A stretch of 64,000 nucleotides of DNA from Novipirellula herctigrandis. GTDB lineage: Bacteria > Planctomycetota > Planctomycetia > Pirellulales > Pirellulaceae. Made by a program: the position numbers and the translations under genes. Of the stretch, positions 19,179 through 28,500 are shown piece after piece. The DNA lies in the NCBI GenBank assembly GCA_007859835.1, contig SJPJ01000001.1:4817078-4881077 (forward strand), written 5' to 3'. Under the pieces are notes generated by a model. That model saw only the letters and a list, made by a program, of their open reading frames with translations, was not told the DNA's origin and made no database searches. Each line of letters starts with the position of its first letter. The stretch's first letter is position 1.

Positions 19179-20135
19179 ATGATTCAAAATCGTGTTGCGT
19201 TTCGAATCGGTCTTTCGGTCGTTGTCCTGGCGATGATTGCCCCGGTGTCGGCCCCAGCGTCGGCTGCCGAATTAAAGCCCAACGAGGCGAAAAAGAAAAT
19301 CGTTTTCGTTCATGGCAAGGCGAGCCACGGCTACGGCGGTCATGCGTACGGTGCAGCCTTCCGCATGCTTGCCCGGGCTCTGAATGAAAATGTTCCTTCC
19401 GTGACTGCGGAGGTTATCCAGAACGATGGGGATCTTTCGATTTTGGAAACGGCCGATGCGATCGTTCTCGGCAGCGATGGCGGGCGACTGGTAAAAACTC
19501 TTGGTGATCAGCTCGAACCATTGATGAAACAAGGTGTCGGATTGGCGTGCGTTCATTACACCGTGGACCCAACGGATCCCAAAGCGGTGGAACGGTTGGT
19601 CTCGTGGATCGGCGGCGCGTACGAACACCACTGGTCAGTCAATCCTCACTGGGAAGCCAACTTTAAGACATTCCCCGAACACCCTGTTGCTCGGGGGCTG
19701 AAACCATTTAAGGCCGACGACGAGTGGTATTATCACATGCGTTTCCCCCCTGAAATGAAGGGAGTTACGCCGATCCTTTCCGCTGTACCGCCCGAAAAAA
19801 CCCGTCAACGTCCCGACGGTCCCCATAGCGGAAATCCGCACGTCCGCGCCCGCAAGGGAATGGCCGAAGTAGTCGGATGGGTCTATAAACGACCGGACGG
19901 AGGCCGCGGATTCGGATTTACGGGGATGCATGCGCACTGGAATTGGGCGCAGGACATGTACCGCAAATCGGTGCTCAATGCATTGGTATGGATCGCTGGC
20001 GCCGAGGTGCCTGACGGAGGTGTACCGTCCAAAACACCAACACTTGAAGAACTCGAATCGGAGCTTGGCATGCCGCGGCCGGAGAACTTCAATGCGAAGG
20101 CGGTACGAGAAAAAATCAAATCGATGAACCTATAG
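19179..20135 (+). CDS. ThuA-like domain protein, secreted
   Basis: A 318-residue protein with a signal peptide (residues 1-29, ending APASA). Its single domain is the ThuA-like/glutamine-amidotransferase-like fold, seen in KKKIVFVHGKASHGYGGHAYG, IVLGSDGG, GVGLACVHYTVDP, GGAYEHHW, EWYYHMRFP and the closing GRGFGFTGMHAHWNW. Relatives occur in trehalose and other sugar utilisation loci, and many planctomycete copies are exported; a biochemical role is not established. It sits 65 bp after the GH32 gene and 86 bp before a sulfatase in the same direction. AGGAA lies upstream of the chosen ATG. Confidence 0.85.
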   Translation: MIQNRVAFRIGLSVVVLAMIAPVSAPASAAELKPNEAKKKIVFVHGKASHGYGGHAYGAAFRMLARALNENVPSVTAEVIQNDGDLSILETADAIVLGSDGGRLVKTLGDQLEPLMKQGVGLACVHYTVDPTDPKAVERLVSWIGGAYEHHWSVNPHWEANFKTFPEHPVARGLKPFKADDEWYYHMRFPPEMKGVTPILSAVPPEKTRQRPDGPHSGNPHVRARKGMAEVVGWVYKRPDGGRGFGFTGMHAHWNWAQDMYRKSVLNALVWIAGAEVPDGGVPSKTPTLEELESELGMPRPENFNAKAVREKIKSMNL

Positions 20136-20221
20136 AAACTAGCCATCCAATTCATGGGGACGCAAGAGAAGATCCCCACAAGTCAGTCAACGCATTACGA
20201 TACTGCAAAAAAGAAACCAAC

Positions 20222-22093
20222 ATGCATATAAAAACCCATCTGCTAGCGATTGCGGCACTCAACATCCTTCTTGCTAGTGTCTGTAATGCAGCTGACAAAC
20301 CGAACATTTTGTGGCTTTTCCAAGAAGACACATCGCCTTGGATCGGCTGCTATGGCGACCCGATCAATGAAGATTGGACGCCGAACATCGACGCGATGGC
20401 CAACCGTGGTGTACGTTTCTCTCGCGCCTTTGTGCCGTTTCCAGTTTGCTCTGCCTGTCGTTCTTCGATCGCGGTGGGGGCCAATGCGATTCGCTTTGGC
20501 GCCCACGAACACAGATCACGCCGAGGTCCACAGAAGACTTACTTGCCGGAAGGACTAAAGACCATTGCTGAACTAATGCGTGAAGCAAACTACTTCACCT
20601 TCAACGTTGGCAAGACCGACTACAACTTTGCAGAAGCGGGCGACGGCATCTACTCACCCATTTCAAAAGCGAACGTAAAAACACCGTGGCGTGATTGTCC
20701 CGACGGGCAAGCGTTCTTTGGCCAAATCCAACTGAAAGGTGGGAAGTCCAATACGACAAAATTCCCGCAAGCGAAAAAGACAGACCCAGCCGCCGTGACC
20801 GTGCCTGCGGATTATCCTCAGAATGAGCTTTACCGCGAAGTGGTTGCACAGCACTATGACACCATCCGTTCAGAGGACGAAGTCATCGGCGGGATTCTTG
20901 AACGCCTCAAAGCAGACGGAATGCTTCAATCGACGATCGTTGTCTACTTCTCAGACCATGGTGCCAATAACCTTGTGCGTCACAAGCAGATGCCTACCGA
21001 AGGTGGCTTGCATGTGCCGTTCATCATTCAAGGACCAGAGCCCTGGGTGCCTCAACGTGGTATCGTTCGTGATGATCTTGTCAACATGATTGACCTAACC
21101 GCCACATCATTAGCTTGGGCCGGCATCGATCTGCCATCATGGTTAGAAGGTCGTGATCTGTTTGCGAATGACTTCCAATCTCGCACCTTTGTGGCTGGCG
21201 CCAAAGATCGACTCGACCACACCATCGACCGTGTTCGGACGATTCGCACCGATCGCTATCGATACACACGCAACTACTTTCTAGATCGAGTTTTTCTTCA
21301 GCCACAATACCGTGATAGTAAACCGTATCTCAAATCGTTGCGCGCGGCTTACGCCGATGGCACTCTTGCTCCGAAGTTAGCTGAAATCTACTTCGGCGAG
21401 CGACCCGCAGAAGAACTATACGATGTGATCGAGGACCCCGCGCAAGTCAATAACTTAGTGAACGACCCTAGCCTTGCAGATGTACTCAAAGAGCACCGTG
21501 GCATCCTCGATAAGTGGCTTGCCCTTGGTGACCTGGGCGCGGGTAACGAACCCGATGAAGAACTACGAAGGAATGGTGAAAATACGAAATGGGGCATCGG
21601 TGTCAACGCAGAATATGAACGCATTCGGTCAGACAGCGATGGCGATGGTCTTTCCGACACATGGGAAGAACAGAACGATCGAGACCCTCAAGACGGCAAG
21701 CTGTTGTTTGCTTTTGATTGCGGCGGTTGGCAAACCGAGGGCTGGAAATCCAACGGGGACGTGACAAATATTGCCGGCGATCAGGGGTTTCTGAATTTCG
21801 AGCTGCTGGCGAGTAAAGCATCACTGCTACGCCATGGATTGAATCTAGACACGGCAAAGAACCAAGGTGCAATGCAGATCCGTATGCGATGCAAAGATGA
21901 CACTTCCCTTTTCGTTTCAGCAAACGGCAAAAGTTTGGGCTCAATCGACGTCACTGCAAGTGACTCGTTTACCGAGTATCGGCTTCCCTTGGCAGGAGAC
22001 ACATGGAAGGGAGTGATCAACAATTTGAAAATTGATCTGGTGGGAAAGAAAGGGACGACGGTAACCATCGATTGGATTCGTACTGTGGAATAG
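20222..22093 (+). CDS. Secreted sulfatase (CSACR) with C-terminal accessory domain
   Basis: A 623-residue sulfatase, longer than its neighbours. A signal peptide (residues 1-24) is followed by WLFQEDTSPWIGCYGDP, in which Glu-Asp takes the usual Asp-Asp position. The maturation motif is C76-S-A-C-R, the Ala-containing variant accepted in the family. FNVGKTDYNF replaces GKWHLG, and VVYFSDHGANNL supplies the second metal site. These features place it in the sulfamidase-like branch. After the catalytic fold ends (about residue 440) comes a calcium-binding-like loop, SDSDGDGLSDTWEEQNDRDP. A beta-rich domain of about 130 residues follows (FDCGGWQTEGWKSNGDV to VTIDWIRTVE), probably a carbohydrate-binding or jelly-roll domain. 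The extra part suggests the enzyme acts on polymeric substrate. Confidence 0.9.
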   Translation: MHIKTHLLAIAALNILLASVCNAADKPNILWLFQEDTSPWIGCYGDPINEDWTPNIDAMANRGVRFSRAFVPFPVCSACRSSIAVGANAIRFGAHEHRSRRGPQKTYLPEGLKTIAELMREANYFTFNVGKTDYNFAEAGDGIYSPISKANVKTPWRDCPDGQAFFGQIQLKGGKSNTTKFPQAKKTDPAAVTVPADYPQNELYREVVAQHYDTIRSEDEVIGGILERLKADGMLQSTIVVYFSDHGANNLVRHKQMPTEGGLHVPFIIQGPEPWVPQRGIVRDDLVNMIDLTATSLAWAGIDLPSWLEGRDLFANDFQSRTFVAGAKDRLDHTIDRVRTIRTDRYRYTRNYFLDRVFLQPQYRDSKPYLKSLRAAYADGTLAPKLAEIYFGERPAEELYDVIEDPAQVNNLVNDPSLADVLKEHRGILDKWLALGDLGAGNEPDEELRRNGENTKWGIGVNAEYERIRSDSDGDGLSDTWEEQNDRDPQDGKLLFAFDCGGWQTEGWKSNGDVTNIAGDQGFLNFELLASKASLLRHGLNLDTAKNQGAMQIRMRCKDDTSLFVSANGKSLGSIDVTASDSFTEYRLPLAGDTWKGVINNLKIDLVGKKGTTVTIDWIRTVE

Positions 22094-22224
22094 GGTTCCC
22101 CTAATGATGGGCAACCGTAGTTTGTCGCTAGAATTTTGTAGTCTCCCACCACAATTTTTTAAATGAGTGACGCGAAGTGCAGACCTGTTTTCGTCGATAA
22201 AATACCAAGCCGGTGATCCAGTCC

Positions 22225-23586
22225 ATGTCAAAATTCCTGTTGATCATTGCTGTTGTTCTCGTCGCTTTTGCAACGATCGTGTCGGCACAGCAACCCTATG
22301 AAGTCTTCCCACCGGCCGAGCCTCCTTACTATCGGGTGCGTTATGAAGCTTCCACACAGCCGAGTGAACTGACCTATCCGGTCAACTACACCGTCTGGAT
22401 TCCAAGCAATGTAAAAACGTTGCGTGGGGTCATCGTTCACCAACATGGCTGTGGTGTGGGCTCGTGCAAATCGGGTCTGACAGGCGCTTATGATCTGCAT
22501 TGGCAGGCATTAGCCAAGAAGCACGATTGCGCGCTGTTAGCGCCGTCCTATGAGCAACCGGATCAGGCAGATTGCCAGATGTGGTGTGATCCGCGAAATG
22601 GCTCTAGCGCAGCGTTTCAAAATTGCCTAGTTGATCTTGGCGTGAAGTCGAAGCATCCTGAATTAGCCACCGTGCCTTGGGCATTGTGGGGACACAGTGG
22701 CGGAGGTCACTGGGCCGGCGGAATGGTGATGCTGCATCCACAGCGGGTCGCTGCGGCGTGGCTTCGCTCGGGCGTACCTCTGTTTGAAACGAATCCCGAT
22801 CGCCCCTCGATCAAGCCTCATACATTGCCCGACGCTGCACTTAATGTTCCGATGATGTGTAATCTGGGTACGAAGGAAGGCGTTTCCGTCAAAACGGGTC
22901 GGTTCACAAATGTCTGGCCCGCGAACGAAGCTTTCTTTCGAGAAGTTCGCGTCAAAGGTGGACTCATTGGCGTAGCGGTTGATCCGTTAACCGCACATGA
23001 ATGTGGTAATCAACGCTACCTCGCGATTCCTTGGTTGGATGCCTGCCTATCGGTTCGATTGCCTAGCCAAGATGGCGATTCTTTAAATACAATTCCAAGA
23101 GAAAACGGATGGCTCGCACCACTGAATATTGGTGCTGTCAAAGTGGTCGCACCGGTTCCTGCACCAGAGTACAAGGCAACCATCACAGAAAAGGCCATCA
23201 TCGCAGAATCCGTATGGCTGCCGAGCGAGACAATCGCCACTGCTTGGGCTCAGTATGTCACCGACACCGCCGTGTCGGATCACACGCCGCCGCCATCGCC
23301 CACGAACATTTGCGTACATGAAAATGAGCTGACATGGGAAGCCGAGGCTGATCTCGAAAGTGGGCTCGCCCGTTTCATCATCCAACGTGACGGGAAGTTT
23401 CTTGCCAATGTTCCCAAGCAGGGTAGGAACCCCTTCGGTCGTCCTATTTTTCAAAACCTCCAATACAGTGACACACCCACGCAGCCACTCGTCGAGATGC
23501 GATTCACCGACAAAAACCAAATAGCGGGCAAAGAACATCAATATCGAGTGATCGCTGTGAACACAGTCGGGATCGAATCTAAATAA
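22225..23586 (+). CDS. Secreted alpha/beta hydrolase, function unassigned
   Basis: A 453-residue exported protein starting at ATG 22225 (GTG 22213 is possible). The signal peptide ends at VSAQQ. Residues about 55-300 form an alpha/beta-hydrolase domain: [15 protein letters not shown] near the oxyanion strand and the nucleophile elbow [11 protein letters not shown] with Ser158. Cys-rich inserts ([20 protein letters not shown]) suggest disulfides and an extracellular site. The last 110 residues resemble a fibronectin-III-type strand set ([19 protein letters not shown] to [15 protein letters not shown]). It may be a carbohydrate esterase that removes acyl groups from the locus substrate. I do not recognise a specific family beyond the fold. 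Confidence 0.7.
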   Translation: MSKFLLIIAVVLVAFATIVSAQQPYEVFPPAEPPYYRVRYEASTQPSELTYPVNYTVWIPSNVKTLRGVIVHQHGCGVGSCKSGLTGAYDLHWQALAKKHDCALLAPSYEQPDQADCQMWCDPRNGSSAAFQNCLVDLGVKSKHPELATVPWALWGHSGGGHWAGGMVMLHPQRVAAAWLRSGVPLFETNPDRPSIKPHTLPDAALNVPMMCNLGTKEGVSVKTGRFTNVWPANEAFFREVRVKGGLIGVAVDPLTAHECGNQRYLAIPWLDACLSVRLPSQDGDSLNTIPRENGWLAPLNIGAVKVVAPVPAPEYKATITEKAIIAESVWLPSETIATAWAQYVTDTAVSDHTPPPSPTNICVHENELTWEAEADLESGLARFIIQRDGKFLANVPKQGRNPFGRPIFQNLQYSDTPTQPLVEMRFTDKNQIAGKEHQYRVIAVNTVGIESK

Positions 23587-23637
23587 AGCTATTTGTATTT
23601 CTCACTACCTTGAATCTAACAAGATAGGAAACTCCGC

Positions 23638-24633
23638 ATGAACGTGCTCAATCCCAATCCAATGCTAAAGTACTTTCTGATCGGCTTGATTGCGTCCCTG
23701 ATTTTCGGTGCAAGGATAATGGCCGACGAACCAAAGCAACCTCAACGAGCAAAGAAGAAAGCGACAGCAGCCCCCGCTGTTCCGACGCCTACTTTTGCCG
23801 AGGTGCGTTATGGTGAACATGAACGGCACGTCCTCGATTTCTGGAAAGCCGAATCGACAAATCCAACGCCACTTGTCTTCGTCATTCACGGCGGTGGTTG
23901 GCAGGGTGGGACAAAGGAGCTAGTCAGTCGGTTTGTTAATGTCGAGCAACTCTTGGAAGAGGGTATCTCCGTTGTGGCAATCAATTACCGCCTGATCAAA
24001 CACGCCAATGAAGCAAAGGTGGATCCACCGGTGAAGGTTCCGCTACATGACGCCGCGCGAGCGCTGCAATTCGTTCGAAGTCAGGCTGCACAGTGGAATA
24101 TCGACAAGGATCGCATCGGTGCCGCTGGTGGTTCCGCTGGCGCGTGCTCGAGCTTGTGGTTGGCTTTTCACGATGATTTGGCCGACCCGAAAAGCGATGA
24201 TCCGGTTGCCCATGAATCGACTCGCCTTTGGTGTGCGGCAGTGACCGGTGCTCAAACAACTCTCGATCCCCAACAGATGAAAGATTGGACACCCAACAGT
24301 AAATACGGTGCGCATGCATTTGGTTTGCAAGGTTTTCCAAAATTCCTTGCCGAGCGTGAAACCATCTTGCCATGGATCGAGGAGTATTCGCCTTACGCTT
24401 TGGTCACCCCCGATGATCCCCCGGTCTATCTGATCTATTCGGCTCCACCCGCATTAGGCAAAGACCAACGAGATCCGACACACACGTCCAACTTTGGCGT
24501 GAAGTTGCAGGAATACTGCACTGCCACAGGTGTCACCTGCAAACTCGTTTATCCCGGTGCACCTAACGTGAAGCACCGAGCGCCCTCGGATTACCTGATC
24601 GAGAAACTCAAGGAACGCGGTGAATCGAACTAG
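23638..24633 (+). CDS. Secreted esterase/lipase of the HGGG class
   Basis: A 331-residue alpha/beta hydrolase with a signal or anchor segment (YFLIGLIASLIFGARIMA) and a Lys/Ala/Pro linker. The oxyanion motif HGGGW lies at residues 84-88, the nucleophile elbow is GGSAG with Ser166, and late segments PPVYLIYSAPP and VKHRAPSDYL probably hold the catalytic Asp and His. Relatives hydrolyse short acyl esters, including acetyl or feruloyl groups on polysaccharides. It ends the plus arm, 51 bp after the preceding hydrolase gene. The gene order supports deacylation of the same glycan. Confidence 0.82.
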   Translation: MNVLNPNPMLKYFLIGLIASLIFGARIMADEPKQPQRAKKKATAAPAVPTPTFAEVRYGEHERHVLDFWKAESTNPTPLVFVIHGGGWQGGTKELVSRFVNVEQLLEEGISVVAINYRLIKHANEAKVDPPVKVPLHDAARALQFVRSQAAQWNIDKDRIGAAGGSAGACSSLWLAFHDDLADPKSDDPVAHESTRLWCAAVTGAQTTLDPQQMKDWTPNSKYGAHAFGLQGFPKFLAERETILPWIEEYSPYALVTPDDPPVYLIYSAPPALGKDQRDPTHTSNFGVKLQEYCTATGVTCKLVYPGAPNVKHRAPSDYLIEKLKERGESN

Positions 24634-24700
24634 CGGAGGCAGATATCAACCAGTTGGTTTCTGCGTACTCGCAAAACCCTCCTGTCCAGTCCACACCTGT

Positions 24701-24732
24701 ATGGGCATGGTTATTTATGGGCATGGTTATTT
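24701..24732. repeat. 16-bp direct duplication at the end of the RraB-like gene
   Basis: ATGGGCATGGTTATTT occurs twice head to tail (24701-24716 and 24717-24732). The second copy contains the stop codon of the minus-strand RraB-like gene (TTA at 24727-24729 on the plus strand). It is a minimal two-copy tandem repeat. Confidence 0.85.
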
Positions 24733-25131
24733 GATTTCTTGTTCGGGGTCGTGCTCGGGGTCAGCATCGAGCATCACTCCCCAACCGTCTGACTTACCGC
24801 CGAATGGATCGGCGATGTTATTGAGAACCTCTTGGATGCGCATAATCTCGTCATAGTCGGGAACCATCCGAATATTCGCAAAAACATCCCAACAGGGGCC
24901 AAACTCTTCGTCATCGGGATCGATTTCGCCCTCCTCGTTCGGTTCTCCTTCGTCATGCTCGATATGCGTATCGTATCCAGCCACAAAGAGCGCTTTGGCG
25001 ATTGCATTTGCCGCCTCTTGATCCGGCGCTACAACTGGAAACTCGAAATCGAGGGGTTGCGACATGTCAACGCCTCGGCCTGCGAGATCAGTCAGTACAT
25101 TGCCGTCAGCGTCATCTGGGTAAATTGTCAT
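24727..25131 (-). CDS. RraB-like protein (regulator of RNase E activity B family)
   Basis: A 134-residue acidic cytoplasmic protein. The ATG at 25131 is chosen over an earlier in-frame start at 25275 because AGGAG precedes it with good spacing. The fold landmarks of the RraB family are visible: QPLDFEFPVVAPDQEAANAIAKAL early, PCWDVFANIRMVPDYDEIMR in the middle, and ADPFGGKSDGWGVML near the end. In Escherichia coli RraB binds RNase E and modulates its target choice; that role is only inferred here. The stop codon lies inside a 16-bp direct duplication. No operon partner is evident. Confidence 0.75.
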   Translation of the reverse strand: MTIYPDDADGNVLTDLAGRGVDMSQPLDFEFPVVAPDQEAANAIAKALFVAGYDTHIEHDEGEPNEEGEIDPDDEEFGPCWDVFANIRMVPDYDEIMRIQEVLNNIADPFGGKSDGWGVMLDADPEHDPEQEIK

Positions 25132-25523
25132 GTGTTGCTCCTGAAGATCAATTGCCGTGCCATTTTCTTGTCTGATGCTATCGCAAACAAATTGCGAACT
25201 ATTCGGGTTCACGGATGGCCCCTCATCGATCGGGATTGAACTTTGCCGTCTTCGCGGCTCCGCTCCCGTTTTCAAGAAGCAATAACTTCCACCATCTCGA
25301 CTTGTCGCCGATTGTAGCCCTCCGAGCGTGACCGCTGCAAGGTTCCAGCAACTGGAAAGACGCTACGGGGCATCGCTCCCCAAAAGCCAAACTGCAACAC
25401 TCGATAATGGGCAAGTGAATCACACTTACCCAAGCGAGAGTCACACTCGATCATCATCAATCAAATTCCATTCCGTTTGTGCATTAACAGGTCATCGGAT
25501 CACTGTGGAATGGTTTCTTGGAT
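25132..25523 (-). other. Spacer after the giant gene, with a hairpin
   Basis: Between the giant gene and the RraB-like gene I see no coding frame that I trust. At 25408-25432 TGGGCAAGTG and CACTTACCCA pair with one mismatch around a 5-base loop, about 90 bases after the giant gene stop. There is no U-tract, so it may be a transcript-end hairpin rather than an intrinsic terminator. Confidence 0.4.
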
Positions 25524-28500
25524 TCATCCGTCGGTAGGGATCGCTAGTTCCTCAAACACTTGGTCGATCAAACTTGTGTCCAATGCGGTTGCATCGGTAT
25601 CGAGCTCATCCTGGGCAATTTCGACCCTCTCGGCTGCCTGTCGCTCGACGCTCTGCATTCCCCATACTTCGGACGTTCCGAGTCGATCGGTGGATTCGAG
25701 CAGGATGGTTGACCTTTCCTCTTCGAGGAATGGTTCCGCTTGGGAAGAAAGTGTGAACGATTGCGGGTAACTAAGAACCACGATCGATTCACCCGCAGGA
25801 GCGTTGGCCGACGGTTTGTTGGATAACGCATTGATCACGATGAGTGCGTCAAGGGCAGTTAAGTTTCCGTCGCCGGTCACATCAAAGAAATTCGTCGAGA
25901 AGTCAGGCAGCGTGGCCGGATCGACCAACTTGGATGTTGTTCCCACTACGAACTGAGGCTGGCTCAGTTGATTGAAAATTTTCAGGGCATCAAGCGCGGT
26001 AATCGACTGTGAACCATTCACATCAAGTGCAGCGAGCGGGTTCGTCCATCCCGCACCACGAATGTGGAGCCTCGCAGTGCCCGATTGAGCGATCACTTGG
26101 AATTGTCCATCAACCACTTCGGTCCCGATGATGATGAATCCGTCATTTTGCGTGTCGAGAGTATCCTTCGCGTCCATGAACAGATTCAGTTCGTTGCTGG
26201 TACCGGTTAACGCGAGGACATCGCTCGTTTTCAATATCAGACGATTTTTTCCATTCCCACGAATATCGATCGATTCAAGATCACGAATGACGTCATCCGC
26301 GATGGTTGTCAAATCAAGCGATTGACCACTGCCGGTCAGTCGCAACGTATCGTTGCCGTTACCGAAGTCTCCACCGATCAGGCCGCCAAAGACTGCGTCA
26401 AGTTTGGCGACGCTCAGTGTGTCATCGCCATCGGTCCCAGCGATTCGGATCGCTTTCAACGAGTTGCCGGGTGCGCGGAACAACTCGGTCGTACCGAGTT
26501 TGACGACGACGTCACTGCCACCGATGATGATTTCGAAGGTATCCGAAACCAACGGATGGAATTCCACATCGTTTTTCGTTGGTGCATCACCATCCAAAAT
26601 AGTCGCGATGTAATCTTCGACTTCCCCGTCCACTGCGGAGCCTGTCGGTAACAGACCGCCCTCGGTGCTAAGACGGAAACGAGCTGCGGTGGCACCTGGG
26701 ACGGAAGTGACCGGAACACTGAAACCAAGCACGTTCGAACCCGCTTCGACCGGTTGGCTAATGGCAATTTGTTCGCCTGCATCGAGCCAGTCACCATCAC
26801 CATTGAAATCGATCCAAGCATCCAGTTTTCCAGCTTCGGAAGCCGTGAAGAAGACGCTCGAACGGGTGGCGACGTCGCTGCCAATCAAGCTGGTGATCGC
26901 AAGCACGCCGTCATCGTTGTCGCCACTCGCGTCGAACCTTGGTTGACCATCGAATTCCGAATCCACCCCGCTACCTAGGAAAAGGGAACCAACGGTGTGA
27001 CGAGCACCATCGTGAATTAGCAGGGTTGGATACCGTGGTGAAGCAGCCGAATCGAAAGCGTCTCCAAAGTCGAAAGTTGGTAATTCAACGACATTCGTCA
27101 CGGTAATCGCAAAGTCCTGAACATCCGTCAGCCCACCGGAACTGCTTACCGTGACTTGGACATCGTAGACATTGTCGGTGCCGGTATCCTGAGGAGTCTC
27201 AAAGTCGGGAGCATCCAAGAACGTCAGTACGCCCGTTGCGGGAACGATCGAGAAGCGATTCTGATCAGTACCGCCTGTCAGGCTATAGGTCAAACCTGCG
27301 CCTTCGGTCTCGCCATCCAAATCAAATGACTCGACGTCAATCACAAACGTTTCGTTTTCTGCAACGCTCACTTCGAAGTCGCTCGTAATCAGAGGCGGAT
27401 CATTTACATCCGCTGGAACGACGGTGACTGCGATATCGAGGACATCCGTGAGACCCGCTTTGTTCGTCACACTGACCTGAACATCATAGACATTGTCACT
27501 GCCAACGTCGGCAAGAGCGTTCGCGTCGGGAGCAACCTTAAAGCTCAACACGCCCGTTGCTGCAACAATCGCGAAACGGTCCTTGTCAGCACCTCCACTC
27601 AATTGATAGGTCAGACCGTTCCCTTCGGTGTCTGTTCCCGGATCGGTTGCTTGGACATCGATCACCGAGGTCTGGTGATCTGGCACAAGTATCTTGGACG
27701 GACTCGTGATGGTGGGCGCCCCCACGACGTCCACTGAAAGTGTTCGCTCGGAATGGCCGCCGTTATCATCCGACACGCTGACCTTGACGATCATCGGGTT
27801 CGCCAGCGTGCCATTTCCATAGGCATACGAATGGACGGCGGTGAATGATCGAGTGACTTCGTCAAAGGCGCCCAAAGTGATTCTTGCGTCACCAGCAGCG
27901 GTACCACGCTTCACGGTCAGCACGTCACCGGCTTGATAGCCCGTGCCAGGAGTGGCGATCGTGGCGTCGACGATACCGCCATTGATCGTGCTGATATTGA
28001 TCGCCATACCTGTTCCGCTACCTCCCGTAACTCCAACCGCATTAGCATCGGAATATCCAGTGCCACGTGTCGTAATACCAAGCAAGTTCGAAGCAGAGAG
28101 ACGATCGACGTGGCCATCGCCCCAGTTGATCTCGACGGTGTGCGTGTCATTGACGCCAGCATCCACTCCAAAGGTTCCCGTCAAGGTGACCGGAGCAGCA
28201 GAAGCGATCTGCTGGGGAGTCATCGCAACGGTATCAATTGGCGCGATCGTGTTCTCAACGACCAGCACTCGCGAATATTCATTGAAGTCGCCGTCCTTGT
28301 CCATCACTCGTCCGCGAATCAGAAACTCGCCGCTGTCGGCAACGATCGCTGCGGGTACCGCTTGTGTTGCACTACCGGGTACAAAACCATTGCCGTCGCC
28401 AAAGTCATACGAATAGGTGAAGCCCGACGTCGTATCGACAGATGACGGGTCCGCGACCTGTGTGAACCGAACGTTGACACCGGTATCACCCTCTTCAACG

